Positions 45,690 to 55,182 of a stretch of 64,000 nucleotides of DNA are shown one piece after another. Each line of letters starts with the position of its first letter. Within the stretch, counting starts at the first letter, position 1. The stretch comes from Arctopsyche grandis (lineage: Eukaryota; Arthropoda; Insecta; Trichoptera; Hydropsychidae), in NCBI RefSeq assembly GCF_051622035.1, contig NC_135357.1, forward strand, positions 32,778,191-32,842,190. Direction: 5' to 3'. A model generated the notes under the pieces. That model had not been told where the DNA came from. It saw nothing but the letters and a program-made list of their open reading frames with translations, and did no database searches. The position numbers and the translations under genes are program-made.

Positions 45690-47159
45690 ATGACGAGAAC
45701 GCGTACGACGAAGCCCGTGACGTCGGTGACGTCACGTCAGCGAACACGCCACACGACGATGATGATATCCAAGACGATAACGCCATTGTCAGCGTCAGTT
45801 GTACGTCGGCTAACTGTCGTGGAGATACAGAGGTTCGCGGACTTAGACGAAGATGATGACGACGAGGATGAAGAGGAAGAAGAAGACGAAGTGCCATATT
45901 TTGACAGAGACAAATTCGAGACTTACGCGCCACGGTTTAAGGGGATCGGCGGTGTGCCAATCAGCCAGTGGATTGAGCACATGGAAGAATTTGCGAAGTT
46001 CTTCCACTGGACGCCCCTGCAGCAACTGGTCTACGGGAGAGTATATTGCGTAGGAACAGCGAGAATGTTCCTGGATTCAGAAGGGATAATTATATCATGG
46101 ACTATCCTTAAGCAGAAGCTGATAGAAGAGTTCCAGTGGGATGACGAAGAGCTCGTCTTTGAAGAACGAGAAATGCTTGCTCAAGCAGAGCCCATTGACT
46201 CCGATTCAAGCGGGGCCGGTGAAACACCAAAGATGTCAAATGGTACACAGCCTGCAGCATCGCCGTCTCAAACTACTTTAGACGCTTCTTCAGTGCGACT
46301 AGACACGGGTGAAACAGATATGACTAAATCACAAGAAGAAATAGGAGAACCAGTCAGTATTCCAACACAAGAGGACGGTGTGGACACGAGTGAAAAAGAT
46401 ATGACTAAATTACAAGAAGAAATAAGAGAACCAGTCAGTATTCCAACACAAGAGGACGGTGTGGACACGAGTGAAAAAGATATGACTAAATTACAAGAAG
46501 AAATAAGAGAACCAGTCAGTATTCCAACACAAGAGGACGATGCGAACATGGCTGATGGAGATGTAAACAGGGCCGATGTAAGTGTGAACAGTGATGGTTT
46601 GCACAGAAAAAGACCTTTGCAGCAACGGGCTTCACGAGAGATGTCTGCTCAAAGAGAACTCATTGTTTCCAATAATGAAGAGGACGATGCGAACATGGCT
46701 GATGTAAGTGTGAACAGTGATGGTTTGCACAGAAAAAGACTTTTGGATTACGGAGACATATCATTTTCAAATACAGATGAACCACCCGATGATCAATTTG
46801 GAAAAGGATCTAAGGATTATAGTCATTTGAAGAATTCTGAAGATGAGAATAAAGAAAAGGAGAAACATAAAGACAAAGAGAAAGATATGGCTAAATCACA
46901 AGAAGGATTAAGGGACCCAGTCAAAATTTCAACACCAAAAGACACTGTATTCACTTTCAAGCTCGGTCGTAGTCGGATTGATGTTAATTCAATGGAAAAG
47001 AAAATAGAACCATGGATTGAGAAAAGACTTACTGGATGTATCAGTGAGCTAGAACCAATATGTGTTGACTTCATTTATGGTAAATTACTAGCAGAAAATC
47101 TGTGGGGTGACGGCAGATTCATCGGATGGTCACGGAGAATCGCCGCGGGCATTGGATAG
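45690..47159 (+). CDS. Gag-like N-terminus fused to RBM25-like PWI domain
   Basis: 489 codons from ATG at 45,690; the exact start is uncertain because the upstream frame is also open. Residues about 55-75 are highly acidic (EDDDDEDEEEEEDE). Residues about 77-155 read as a retrotransposon Gag capsid segment (FETYAPRFKGIGGVPISQWI ... SWTILKQKLIEEF). Next come three 27-residue repeats with EKDMTKLQEEIREPVSIPTQ, then KRLLDYGDISFS, an EK/KDK-rich stretch, and near the end MEKKIEPWIEKRL plus EPICVDFIYGKLLAEN. That last block matches the PWI pattern (ME-x2-I-x-PWI-x-K, then VDF-x3-K) of the splicing factor RBM25. There is no zinc knuckle, protease or polymerase. The Gag match is by pattern. I infer that the original Gag C-terminus was replaced by a host-derived segment. 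Confidence 0.7.
   Translation: MTRTRTTKPVTSVTSRQRTRHTTMMISKTITPLSASVVRRLTVVEIQRFADLDEDDDDEDEEEEEDEVPYFDRDKFETYAPRFKGIGGVPISQWIEHMEEFAKFFHWTPLQQLVYGRVYCVGTARMFLDSEGIIISWTILKQKLIEEFQWDDEELVFEEREMLAQAEPIDSDSSGAGETPKMSNGTQPAASPSQTTLDASSVRLDTGETDMTKSQEEIGEPVSIPTQEDGVDTSEKDMTKLQEEIREPVSIPTQEDGVDTSEKDMTKLQEEIREPVSIPTQEDDANMADGDVNRADVSVNSDGLHRKRPLQQRASREMSAQRELIVSNNEEDDANMADVSVNSDGLHRKRLLDYGDISFSNTDEPPDDQFGKGSKDYSHLKNSEDENKEKEKHKDKEKDMAKSQEGLRDPVKISTPKDTVFTFKLGRSRIDVNSMEKKIEPWIEKRLTGCISELEPICVDFIYGKLLAENLWGDGRFIGWSRRIAAGIG
46297..46539 (+). repeat. Three tandem 81-bp repeats in the Gag-PWI ORF
   Basis: In-frame units of 81 bp encode the 27-residue repeat. Copies two and three are identical or nearly so, and the first has a few differences (MTKSQEEIG for MTKLQEEIR). 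A diverged fourth unit (DMAKSQEGLRDPVKISTPKD) lies near 46,885. The repeat keeps the reading frame open, which suggests the ORF was under coding constraint when it expanded. Confidence 0.9.
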
Positions 47160-47843
47160 AATTTAAGTTGTACCGATGGAAGGGAAGTGTGCGTTTGTGA
47201 ATTAGAGAATAAGTGAAATACCTGGAGGGTTTTTAGTTAAGCCTTACTTGTAATTTGATGATTGAAAAGTGTAATGTTTTATTGCTTATTCTAGTATTTT
47301 TTGGGAAGTGCTTTGTATATTGAATCATGTTTTAATTTGGTTACATGCTTATATAAGATAACTGTATTGAAATGTAATTCTAGTAATGTTTTAAAATGTG
47401 ATTGTTTCCGATGTAAAGATTTAATTTGTTATAATTGTAATTGTTATGTAAATTGTAAAATGATTGATGTATAAGTGTATTGAAATGTAGTTGTGATGAT
47501 GATTGTAATTGTGATTTAAATTGTAATTGTGACAATTGAAAGCATGTTTAGAAGAATATAAGATGATTTTATGGAATGGAAGATTAAACATTGTTGAGGA
47601 TGATAGAGGAAATGTTTTAAAAGAATGTAAGATGATACATTGTATAGAGTGGAAGATGAAATGTAAAAGAATGTGAGATGAAACATTGTTGAGGATGATA
47701 GAGGAAATGTTTTAAAAGAATGTAAGATGATACATTGTATAGAGTAGAAGATGAAATGTAAAAGAATGTGAGATGAAATGCTGTAAACATATAAAAGACG
47801 AAGAATGTCATCCGAGGGCGAATGACAGTCAGGAATGACCGAA
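47160..47843 (+). other. Noncoding 3' region of the LTR element, with 95-bp tandem repeats
   Basis: Low-complexity T/G/A-rich DNA with no ORF of note on the element strand. Two tandem copies of a unit of about 95 bp (from about 47,586 to 47,780) contain AAATGTTTTAAAAGAATG and GATGATACATTGTATAG. A GAGGGCGAATGACAGTC phrase lies just before the 3' LTR. Confidence 0.75.
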
Positions 47844-48040
47844 TGTAGAATTGATTTTTAAACGAGCCGTAGGTATAGTTGGTCAAGCTGGGATAGAGTG
47901 TGTGTGGTATGCATGGGAAAGACCGGATGCGTGTTGTTATGGTCACTTGTTGGAGAACAAGCCCGAAGCATGTGTTAATAAATACATAGTTCTGACTTAA
48001 TCTGCGTTTCACTTGGAATCCTTCACATCCGGATCCTATA
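47844..48040 (+). repeat. 3' LTR
   Basis: Same sequence as the 5' LTR, from TGTAGAATTG to GGATCCTATA, with AATAAA near 47,978. The downstream base pattern TATATTTAAATAAA belongs to the interrupted hAT element. Confidence 0.88.
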
Positions 48041-48302
48041 TATATTTAAATAAAAATTACGAGAAAAAGTAAAACAGATTTGAAAAAAGTTTGCTGTTAT
48101 CAAAATGAAAACGACTCACCGAATATTTGATGAGGGCTCGTACACAACCAATTAGGAGTAACGAAAACGAATAAAGCTGTGATCGTGCGATTCAACTAAT
48201 CAAATGTAAGATCAAGCGCGCGAAATCTTACACAAACTGACAGATGAATGTTGTTTAACAGGCGAAGGCTGCCGACTATCCAGCCCAAAACGGCAGAGTG
48301 AG

Positions 48303-48350
48303 TGAAAGAGAAAGAGCTATCTGCAGTTGCAAATAGCTCTTTCTCTTTCT
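48303..48350. repeat. Subterminal hairpin in the hAT element
   Basis: Arms GAAAGAGAAAGAGCTAT and their reverse complement ATAGCTCTTTCTCTTTC flank a 12-nt loop. A second hairpin lies at about 48,449-48,548, with the perfect inner stem ATTACTTACAATATCACCC. Subterminal palindromes like these may be transposase-binding regions, but this is only positional inference. Confidence 0.8.
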
Positions 48351-48852
48351 CGTTCCGAAACTCCGGGCTGCGTGGCGTTCAGGGCGGCGCTGTAAAACTT
48401 TACAGCCAGTACAGCAACATTTTAATTCATCTGTCACCATACAAGTTAGTGGGGTCTTCGAAACGGTCAACATTACTTACAATATCACCCTTTTGGATAT
48501 GGGTGATATTGTAAGTAATATTTACTCTGTCGAAGGCCCCAATAGTTCGTCCATCCAACTAATAAAAAAAATATCATTAATAAATAAAATATTAAATGTA
48601 TAATTAAACATATATTTTAGAATTTTATAGGAGGGGCTGCAGCCCGGCAGCCCATTAGGACGAGCCGCCACTGCAACGGACCCTATCACAATTATAGTTA
48701 TTTATGAGGCTTTAGAAGAAGACATGAGAAGGAAGAAATATTAGGTACATCCATTAAATTCTCAAAGAATGTCGACGCAGACATTTGATGAGCTTCTCAA
48801 TATGATGAAGGTTCATATAACCAAAAAAAATACGCGTTTCAGAGATGCTATA

Positions 48853-50047
48853 TTTATTTATTTATTTATTATTTATTTGGAAAATTTACAGTTTATTATG
48901 TTACATAGATTGATAGTAAAAAAAATATAATTATTTTAAGTAAACCATTAATAATTTTCGCATATAGGTAAAAAAAGAAAAGCTTAAACATTTAAAATAA
49001 GAAACAAAAATGATAATAGAGTAAGATAATTAGAGAAAACAAAAAGAAAAAATAGAAATAACAGTATAATAAAAATATCAAAATAATAAGAATAACAAAA
49101 CGATAATAATATGATAAAAATTATGAAATAATAAAAATAATATAATATATAACAATAAACAAAAAGAAAAAAAAATACATCAAAATAAAAATTCATAATC
49201 ACAATCGTAAATTTTCAATAAAATTAATCATCGAAAAACAAATTTGCAATAATCACTCTAGCTTGTATAGCATTAATATTAAATAAGTCAAACATAGAAA
49301 TTGTAGAAAGTAGTTTGTTGACGGTGGAGCTTGCACGCCAGATGAATGAGCTTCTTCCATAATTAGAAAAAATATTAGGTATGTAAAGGAGCTCATTACA
49401 TCTGGTTATTCTATTTGGCACACGCAATGATAGTCTGCTCAATAATTGAGGACAGTCGATCGAGCCGTTAAGGATGTTCAAAATTATTGAGATGTCAGCT
49501 ATCTCCCTTCTTTTGACAAGTGGAAGCAGATGCTGACACCTACAAGCATCTTCATAGGATGTATAGGATAATCCAAAACGGCTGCCAATGTAACTCAAGA
49601 ATCTCTTCTGGATGCGCTCCAATCTGTCTCTTGCACCAGAGTACTCTGGGTTCCAAACTTGGGATGCAAACTCAACAATACTTCTTACGTATGCACAGTA
49701 TAGTATTTTGTATGATTTAATAGAAATAAAGCATTTGGAGGACCGGATGACGAACCCGAGAGCCTTCGACGCTCGAGCTACAGCATTGTCAATATGTTTA
49801 CTAAAGGATAGATCAGAGTTTAATAAGACTCCCAAATCCCTAATTTCCAATACCCTTGTAAGTCTATGTCCGTTGATTGAATGAGGAAAGTCAATTGGAC
49901 ATAGTTTTCTGGTGAAGGATATGCAGGAGCATTTTGCTACATTAATTTCCAACTTATTTATGCTGCAATAAGCCTCTAGCCTGAACAAATCCTCTTGTAA
50001 GGCCAAAGCATCATTTCGGTTGTTTATTCTCTTGAAAAACTTCATAA
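48853..50047 (-). mobile_element. 5'-truncated non-LTR retrotransposon in Harbinger 2
   Basis: Placed by comparison with Harbinger 1, where GAGATGCTATAT runs directly into CCCCTGAAGAAAGG. Here about 1.2 kb separates them. The 3' end of the element faces left and consists of a (TAAA)n-like tail (TTTATTTATTTATT on +). The right end is the truncated 5' side. A short deletion at the right junction (ACCCGAAG for CCCCTGAAG) and no clear target duplication suggest imperfect integration. Confidence 0.85.
49224..50045 (-). pseudogene. Non-LTR reverse transcriptase, C-terminal third
   Basis: 273 codons open to the truncated end. The sequence holds LRLEAYCSINKLEIN-type residues (LFRLEAYCSINKLEINVAKC), GHRLTRVLEIRDLGVLL with the conserved DLGV, KALGFVIRSS, VRSIVEFASQVWNP and RDRLERIQKRFLSYIG, then LVKRREIADISIILNILNG and a VPNR tail. 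These follow the catalytic YADD region of Jockey- or CR1-type reverse transcriptases; YADD itself lies in the missing part. Long and uninterrupted, so relatively recent. A related tail fragment occurs at 57,430-60,262. Confidence 0.85.
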
Positions 50048-50202
50048 CCCGAAGAAAGGATAACTGTTACTTTGAGGTAAGGAAAACAATATTATTTATT
50101 TTTAGACTTATTTATTGAAAAAACACAATAAAAACACATAATAAAATAAAAGGTAAAAATGACAGTAAAATAAAAAATTCAAATTGTGCACAAAACCTTT
50201 TC

Positions 50203-50780
50203 TTAAGTATTATTTTCGTTCTCGGTTAAGCTGCCTGACTGATTGACGAACGAATGACCTGATTCTGGTGAATTTATAGTGGGAAAATTATACTCCGTTG
50301 TATTGTGGTCTGCATATTGAATTGAATAGGTTTGATATTTTATTCTGTATAATACATTCATGACCTCTAGTCGAAACTCTACATTTTGTCTTTCATTCAT
50401 ACCATTAAGATCCGATACTAAGGATAGTAAAAATTGTGTGCTAAAATCTTCTTTGGATTTGGTATTGCTTTGTGTAATCGAGCTGATTAGTGTTTCCTGA
50501 AATGCCGTCATGTTGGGTTTGTTTTTCTTCGACATTGTCTTCGAAGTTGGCGACTCCAACGGAGTTGCGAAGTCGTCAGTAACATCTGTAATATTGACTT
50601 CAGCACTAACATTGCTCGACGTGGGTCGAGATTCTTTAGTGCCATCTAAAAATCGAAGAGATTCGACATACGTGCACATCCTTTTTTTAGGAGCTACACC
50701 TCCACTCCTTGTCGTATCGAACCTCTTTTCTTTGATATGATAATCCCTTAAATTCATCCATTTCTTTTGTAATTCGTTAA
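50203..50780 (-). pseudogene. MADF-BESS exon 2 of Harbinger 2
   Basis: The open exon begins at 50,780 after a TTTGCAG acceptor on the minus strand. It encodes ELQKKW-MNLRDYHIKEKRF, TYVESLRFLDGT and the BESS motif FLLSLVSDLNGMNERQ. It is a close relative of the intact copy in Harbinger 1 and has a longer C-terminus (ends LTENENNT). The exon itself is open, but its exon 1 (51,756-51,912) is frameshifted, so the gene is dead. Confidence 0.75.
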
Positions 50781-50858
50781 CTGCAAATAATAATCGTAAG
50801 TGAGATATAAAAGAAGTTTGAAAAAATTAACACAAATTAATCACATGTTTTGTTATAG

Positions 50859-51684
50859 GTATTTGGCAACTGGAATGAATTTCACCACATTGTCACAAGA
50901 CTTTTTAATTGGAAGATCAACTGTAGCTGAAATAATAAAAGAAACTTGTGCAGCTTTGTGGGAGGTACTACAGCCAGTAGAAATGCCAGAGCCTACCAAA
51001 GATTCGTGGCAGACGGTGGCAGAACAATTTTACATTAAAACAAATTTCCCAAATTGTATTGGAGCAGTTGACGGTAGACACATACGAATTATCAACCCTG
51101 ATCGTAGTTGGTCAAATTTCTTATAATTTTTTTTTTTTCAATAATACTCATTGCAGTAGCAGATTCTAATTTGTGCTTTCTCACCATTGATGTTGGATCT
51201 TGTGACAAAGAAACGGATAGCAATATTTTCAGAAATTCTAATTTTGGAAAAAAACTATATGGGGGAATGTCGGATCTACCCTTCGACAGAAAACTTCTAG
51301 ATACAACTGGACCAGTACAACCATTTGTACTGCTGGGTGATGAAGCCTTTGCGACCTAATGCGACCATATCCGAGGAAAAATTTAGATACAGAAAAACGC
51401 ACTTTTAATTACCGTCTGAGCCGAGCGAGAAGGTGTGTTGAATGCGCATTCGGTATATTGGCCAATAAATGGAGAGTACTTCACACGAGCATTCTTACGG
51501 AACCTGACTTTACTACACTGATCGTAAAAACAACATGTGTTCTCCATAATTTTGTTCGCAGGAGAGATGGAATTAATTTTCAAGACGAATTGCTAGTTTC
51601 TGAACTACCAGCATTGGCACCTTGAGACATTGGTACATTGAGAGTTCAAAGTGCAATAAATACAAGAGAATTTTTTAAAAAATA
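50859..51684 (+). pseudogene. Harbinger 2 transposase, exon B (frameshifted)
   Basis: A good acceptor (TTATAG at 50,853-50,858) joins the exon A donor so that AG plus G gives arginine before YLATGMNFTTLSQDFLIG. FPNCIGAVDGRHIRI carries the first catalytic aspartate. The frame breaks near 51,124 and resumes with ADSNLCFLTIDVGS (second aspartate) and LPFDRKLLDTTG. It breaks again at DEAFAT near 51,357 and resumes with NYRLSRARRCVECAFGILAN (glutamate) and CVLHNFVRRRDG. A TGA in the tail at 51,623 precedes REFFKK. All three catalytic positions are visible but in different frames. Confidence 0.85.
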
Positions 51685-51755
51685 ATTGGCAACACAATTT
51701 CATTTGATTAATTACATTACTTATAAATTACTTTATATTACTTTATATTACTTAC

Positions 51756-51912
51756 TGTTTTCAAGATGTTCTTTTTCTGTAAATAATTCCCAATTCTCTT
51801 ACACTATTTTTGAAATTTCGTCCCATGCTCGTCTCTTTGCCGTCCTATCACTGTAGCTTTTGTCTATCAAATCCCAAAGGCAAACTGAATCGATCGGTGT
51901 CGATCATCGTGT
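51756..51912 (-). pseudogene. MADF exon 1 of Harbinger 2 (frameshifted)
   Basis: The minus strand has ATGATCGACACCGATCG, parallel to the start of the intact copy. About 20 bases encoding IAEVQSR are deleted, which shifts the frame. A later TAA (in ATAGTGTAAGAG) adds a second lesion. The donor GTAAGT is still present at 51,755. Confidence 0.75.
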
Positions 51913-52374
51913 AGAACGCAACCTGTACACGAGTGCGCGCGCCGTCGACCAACTGCAAGTGCGGCTCATTCCATTGGTTAGCATGCAAAATGCAAAATGC
52001 TGCCGCAGTCGGAGAACCGCGCGCGTAATTGAAACATTCGCAAAGGTGTGCGGTTCGCACGACAGACTTGCGGACCGCGCGCTTAGTGTGGCGGATATCG
52101 CTCATTTGTATGAAAACGGACGTACTGGCGTACGCAACCAGAAATCCGCAGCGGGCGCTCCGGCAAGTGTGCCGAGGCCTCAATACAAATGAGCGGTAGC
52201 CGCAAGTCCGTCAGTGTGGCGGCTATCGCTCATTTGTATGAACGCGTACGTACTGGCATACGCAACGGGCTAGCCGCAACGAACGGTCTGGTGCAGAAGT
52301 GTGCAGACGCCCTTACGATCGAGGCGGATTGCGGTTTCCCCCTCAAATGCGGCCCGCAAGTGTGCTGACGGCCT

Positions 52375-52543
52375 AAAAACCTGACCACACTAGGTCACTA
52401 CACTGCAGTGGAGCGGTGCGACCAAATATAGTGTGTATGAACGCACTACGACTGGCGTGACACTGCGCGTCAGAGTTGCCTTTCGCACCAACGCAGTTCC
52501 GCTGCAGTGCGGTTCCACATATTGCGGTCAGGCCTTTAAGGAC
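52375..52543. mobile_element. MITE with AAAGGCCTGACCGCA-type ends
   Basis: Left end CTAAAAACCTGACCACAC and right end TTGCGGTCAGGCCTTT are imperfect inverted repeats. The interior (GACCAAATATAGTGTGTATG, CAGAGTTGCCTTTCGC) matches 37,815-37,960, so the start of Harbinger 1 carries the same family. Flanking duplication is not clear. Confidence 0.5.
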
Positions 52544-52798
52544 AGCACAGCACAACAATCCCAATCCGTTGGCGTGTCTATTGTCTAAGCACGTAAAGGT
52601 CCATTCTGGCGAATCAATTGTTTTCGCAAGAACTCGTCCATGTCTGTGAGAACTCCAGCGTATCCTTTCTTCGGAAACATACGAGTTACGTTAGCCTAAT
52701 TCGGGTTCTCTCTCAATACCACCGAGACCTAATAACAATACTAACGAGAAATAATTACAATAATACGAGAAATAATTACTAGAAATGATTAATGAATA
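52544..52798. other. Unclassified stretch
   Basis: No gene seen. It includes repeats of AATAATTAC and CGAGAAATAATTAC near 52,745-52,785 that continue beyond the solo LTR (53,145), which suggests the LTR split a simple repeat. Confidence 0.4.
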
Positions 52799-52802
52799 AT
52801 AA

Positions 52803-53120
52803 TGTGGCGTGGACGTGAAGAGGGGGCTTCCAGGATCAGAGAGAAAGACCTAGGAGGATTGTAGAAGCGGTTTATTCGTCTGCTCTTGTCGGTGCTCCAG
52901 GTCGGAATGGTTTCCAATTCGAGAGCGGCCTATATTTATACATATTTGGGCTCAACAACTATTGGTCGATGAGTGGGACGATTCCATTGGCCGTTTCATA
53001 CGGCTCATTCATACGGCTCATTCATACGTAGAGGCCATTTTGGCGGGAACGAGAGATCGGGTGATCTGCGCTAGTAAGTCATCGGTCCACGAGCGCCACT
53101 CACTTAATCTCAACCTTACA
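52803..53120 (-). mobile_element. Probable solo LTR
   Basis: Read on the minus strand it starts TGTAAGGTTGAG and ends CACGCCACA (TG...CA), with ATAA on both sides (52,799-52,802 and 53,121-53,124). On the minus strand there is a CCAAT-like box, TATAAATATAGGCC as a TATA box about 110 bp later, then AATAAA, in promoter-to-poly(A) order. No internal coding region adjoins it. The duplication lies in AT-rich sequence, so it is weak evidence alone. A 13-bp tandem (ACGGCTCATTCAT) lies inside. Confidence 0.65.
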
Positions 53121-53224
53121 ATAATAATATTTAATTAGTAATTATTAACGAGAAATAATTACTTAACGAGCTTAAGGTTGCCAGTTGCCACCCTGGCTTA
53201 AATTTATAAGTGACAGCACCGACA

Positions 53225-53480
53225 CGTATTGGTTCGGGAGGTAAACGGACTACTAGTCATATGTGAACCAGTCACAGGATAAGCGGTCGCTCTAGATCGG
53301 TCACATGTGATCACCCGTAACACTAAAACTGGTCACACCCTAAAACTGGTCACACCCTAAAATCGGTCACGTGAAAACTGATTGAGTGTGACGGGTGATC
53401 ACGTGTGACCGATCTAGAGCGACGGGTTATACTGTGACCGGTTCACATTTGACTAGTAATCACCGAACCGGTTCGGGATT
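53225..53480. mobile_element. Fold-back element rich in GGTCAC motifs
   Basis: Arms of about 90 bp (53,229-53,327 and 53,386-53,478) are imperfect inverted copies: GGTTCGG, ACTAGTCA, TGTGAACC, GTCGCTCTAGATCGGTCAC and GTGATCACCCGT appear in both in opposite order. The loop holds tandem AAAACTGGTCACACCCT units. No ORF of interest. Probably a palindromic MITE. Confidence 0.75.
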
Positions 53481-53484
53481 CACT

Positions 53485-53935
53485 GTAAATTCGTCGAATT
53501 CGATACCGAAGCGAGTATACCGAATTTCATATTTACCTAATCTCAGTACGTCGAAGACTAATTGGTCGAATGTAAGTTTTTTACGTTGACGGATAGATGG
53601 CATTTGCATTGATAATACATTGATGATTTTGCATTGATAATTTCAAGATTATTTAAAACAAAATAATATCGGTTTCAATGGTGTTGTATTTTTAAATAAT
53701 AGATGGATTTTATTAATAGATGGAGTTTTGTGACCTTGTGAAATTTTGACTGATCTGACCAGAGTTGATCACTGCAATTATCAGTGAAAACTGATTTACA
53801 TACTGTTAAGATGTATGCGGGATGCTTCAGATAACGCAGAGTGAAAGATGAGGTATGCACGTGTTTACTGTGTCGGGTTTATTGAGCACACTGACGTGCG
53901 TGTTATGCTGCGTACGGACCAAACCAACGACGATT
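53485..53935 (+). repeat. Duplicated segment, left copy
   Basis: Matches 61,855-62,320 in the same orientation from ATTCACTGTAAATTCGTC through TTATTGAGCACACTG. The two copies flank zinc-finger block C. Indels distinguish them, including a hairpin present only in the right copy. Confidence 0.85.
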
Positions 53936-54920
53936 TTGGTCCAACGTTTTAACTAGCAGGATAAAACCATTAGCGTACAAAATATCGAAATAAAAATTAA
54001 ATTTAAAAATTGAAATTAAATATCAAAATCAAAAATATTATTATTATATTTTTAAAAATATTATTATTTAAAAATATTATTATTTAAAAATATTATTATT
54101 ATTAAAATTAAATTCTAATATCATAATAAAATTATAATCAATATATTAAATTTAAAATAAAATATTGAAAGTTAAAACAGAACATGCACAATTTAAATAA
54201 ATTTTCGAGATTGACCTAAAATTAGATCATCAACAATCACATACAGGTAATCCTCGACTTTTGTTTGTCGAAGATGTTTTGACTTATCGAAAAGATCGAA
54301 AAAAAAATCAAAGAATTATTATTTTTACTTCCCCGTAATGCGCAGTTACTGAGAATATATCATGTGTTAGTATGGGTGACCGAGCGATGGTCCCAACCCG
54401 ACACGTTGTCGGTTTTTCAAACAAAATTTTTTTAGTCTTCAATTGTTTCTCTCGTCGAAATAAATCAATTAATTAAATCATTTCAGAGGTAAATTTTATC
54501 GGATAATGTCTTCAATTGTTTCTCTCGTCGAAATAAATCAAATAATTAAATCCATCTCAAAGGTAAAATTTATCGGATAATGTGTGATTATTAATTTTAT
54601 TCCGACGAAAGAAAAAAAACCCTTTGACAAATCACCGACATTTTTTTTGTTATATATTTCATCGACGGCGAAACACGACTTATAAGAAACAATAACAAGG
54701 TTTTTTTCGCTCGTAATTATAATATTTCTCTGGTTGTAATGCGTATCGTCGTAATTCAAAACATCAACGATGATCTAATTTTAGCTCAATCTCGCTCGTT
54801 AGCTTAATTTTGATATTTAATTTCAATTTTTTTATTTAATTTTTATTTCGATATTTTGTACGCTACTGGTTTTAAAAGTTAGCCCAAAATCGTTGTTGGT
54901 TTGGTGCGTACGGACCATTA
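53926..54920. mobile_element. 1-kb palindromic MITE-like element
   Basis: Left end GCGTACGGACCAAACCAAC and right end GGTTTGGTGCGTACGGACC form the tips of inverted arms more than 150 bp long (AGCGTACAAAATATCGAAAT and its complement follow). Inner segments around AAATTAGATCATCA are also inverted, so nearly the whole element folds back. The right copy of the host segment (62,300) lacks it, which places the insertion. TTA flanks it on both sides. A 73-bp tandem duplication (CTTCAATTGTTTCTCTCGTC) lies at 54,436-54,581. An ORF at 54,538-54,759 (-) is not recognised. Confidence 0.75.
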
Positions 54921-55182
54921 CAAACGTAAGTGAAAAAATGGTTTTAGTCTTAATAGTATGTTAATATTATACATGTCGGAGGTATGCGTGCAGTTCCAAT
55001 ACATACTTGCAGAAATCGATTTGACTACTGGCCATTTAATTTGTTGCCAATATTTTATATTTAGGGAACATGGCTGAAAACAGCTTTAAGTTTAGACCAG
55101 ATCACGATGAATAATTTTTGACAGTTCGGGTTATCATTTGACGTTTGCATATATGTAACTTGTTCGAATTAATGATTAAGTC

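Larger units (their letters stand above)
45390..48040 (+). mobile_element. Non-autonomous LTR retrotransposon with captured coding sequence
   Basis: Two direct LTRs of about 197 bp (45,390-45,586 and 47,844-48,040) look identical base for base, implying recent insertion. Right after the 5' LTR comes TTTGGGGGCTTTGTCCGGG, a typical position and style for a primer-binding site. One long ORF follows, then 680 bp noncoding. No protease, reverse transcriptase, RNase H or integrase is present, so movement would need enzymes from another element. No clear polypurine tract precedes the 3' LTR. Flanking ATATA could be the target duplication but lies in low-complexity DNA. It sits inside the hAT element. 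Confidence 0.85.
43274..48673 (-). mobile_element. 5.4-kb hAT element with perfect 8-bp target duplication
   Basis: Begins CAGTGGTGGCTCGT and ends with ACGAGCCGCCACTG. CAACGGAC flanks it exactly at 43,266-43,273 and 48,674-48,681. Both the ends and the encoded transposase place it in the hAT superfamily, in the TTF-zinc-finger/ZMYM-like group. It interrupts the 5' part of Harbinger 2 and is itself interrupted by an LTR retrotransposon. The stretch 43,300-44,220 is noncoding; a TATAAATGC phrase near 43,950 and CCCGTAACA near 44,216 could mark an old LTR, but no duplication supports it. Confidence 0.9.
48700..50076 (+). pseudogene. Harbinger 2 transposase, exon A split by a retrotransposon
   Basis: 48,700-48,852 encodes EALEEDMRRKKY, an in-frame TAG where tryptophan is usual, then HPLNSQRMSTQTFDELLNMM and the VHITKKNTRFRDAI segment. 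A 1.2-kb non-LTR insertion follows. The exon resumes at 50,048 with PEERITVTLR and a GTAAGG donor at 50,077. The 5' part is also cut by the hAT element at 48,673. The protein can no longer be made. Confidence 0.8.
42963..52312 (+). mobile_element. PIF/Harbinger transposon 2 (with nested hAT and non-LTR)
   Basis: Ends GGGCCTCTGCACACTT (left) and the reverse complement of GGGCGTCTGCACACTT (right). Both are flanked by TTA (42,960-42,962 and 52,313-52,315), the 3-bp TWA-type duplication of Harbinger elements. Removing the 5.4-kb hAT and 1.2-kb non-LTR insertions leaves about 2.75 kb, a usual Harbinger size. Both sides continue with TTACGATCGAGGCGG-type sequence nearby (42,903 and 52,313), so the target lies in another repeat. 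It carries a transposase relic on + and a MADF-BESS relic on -. Confidence 0.8.
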
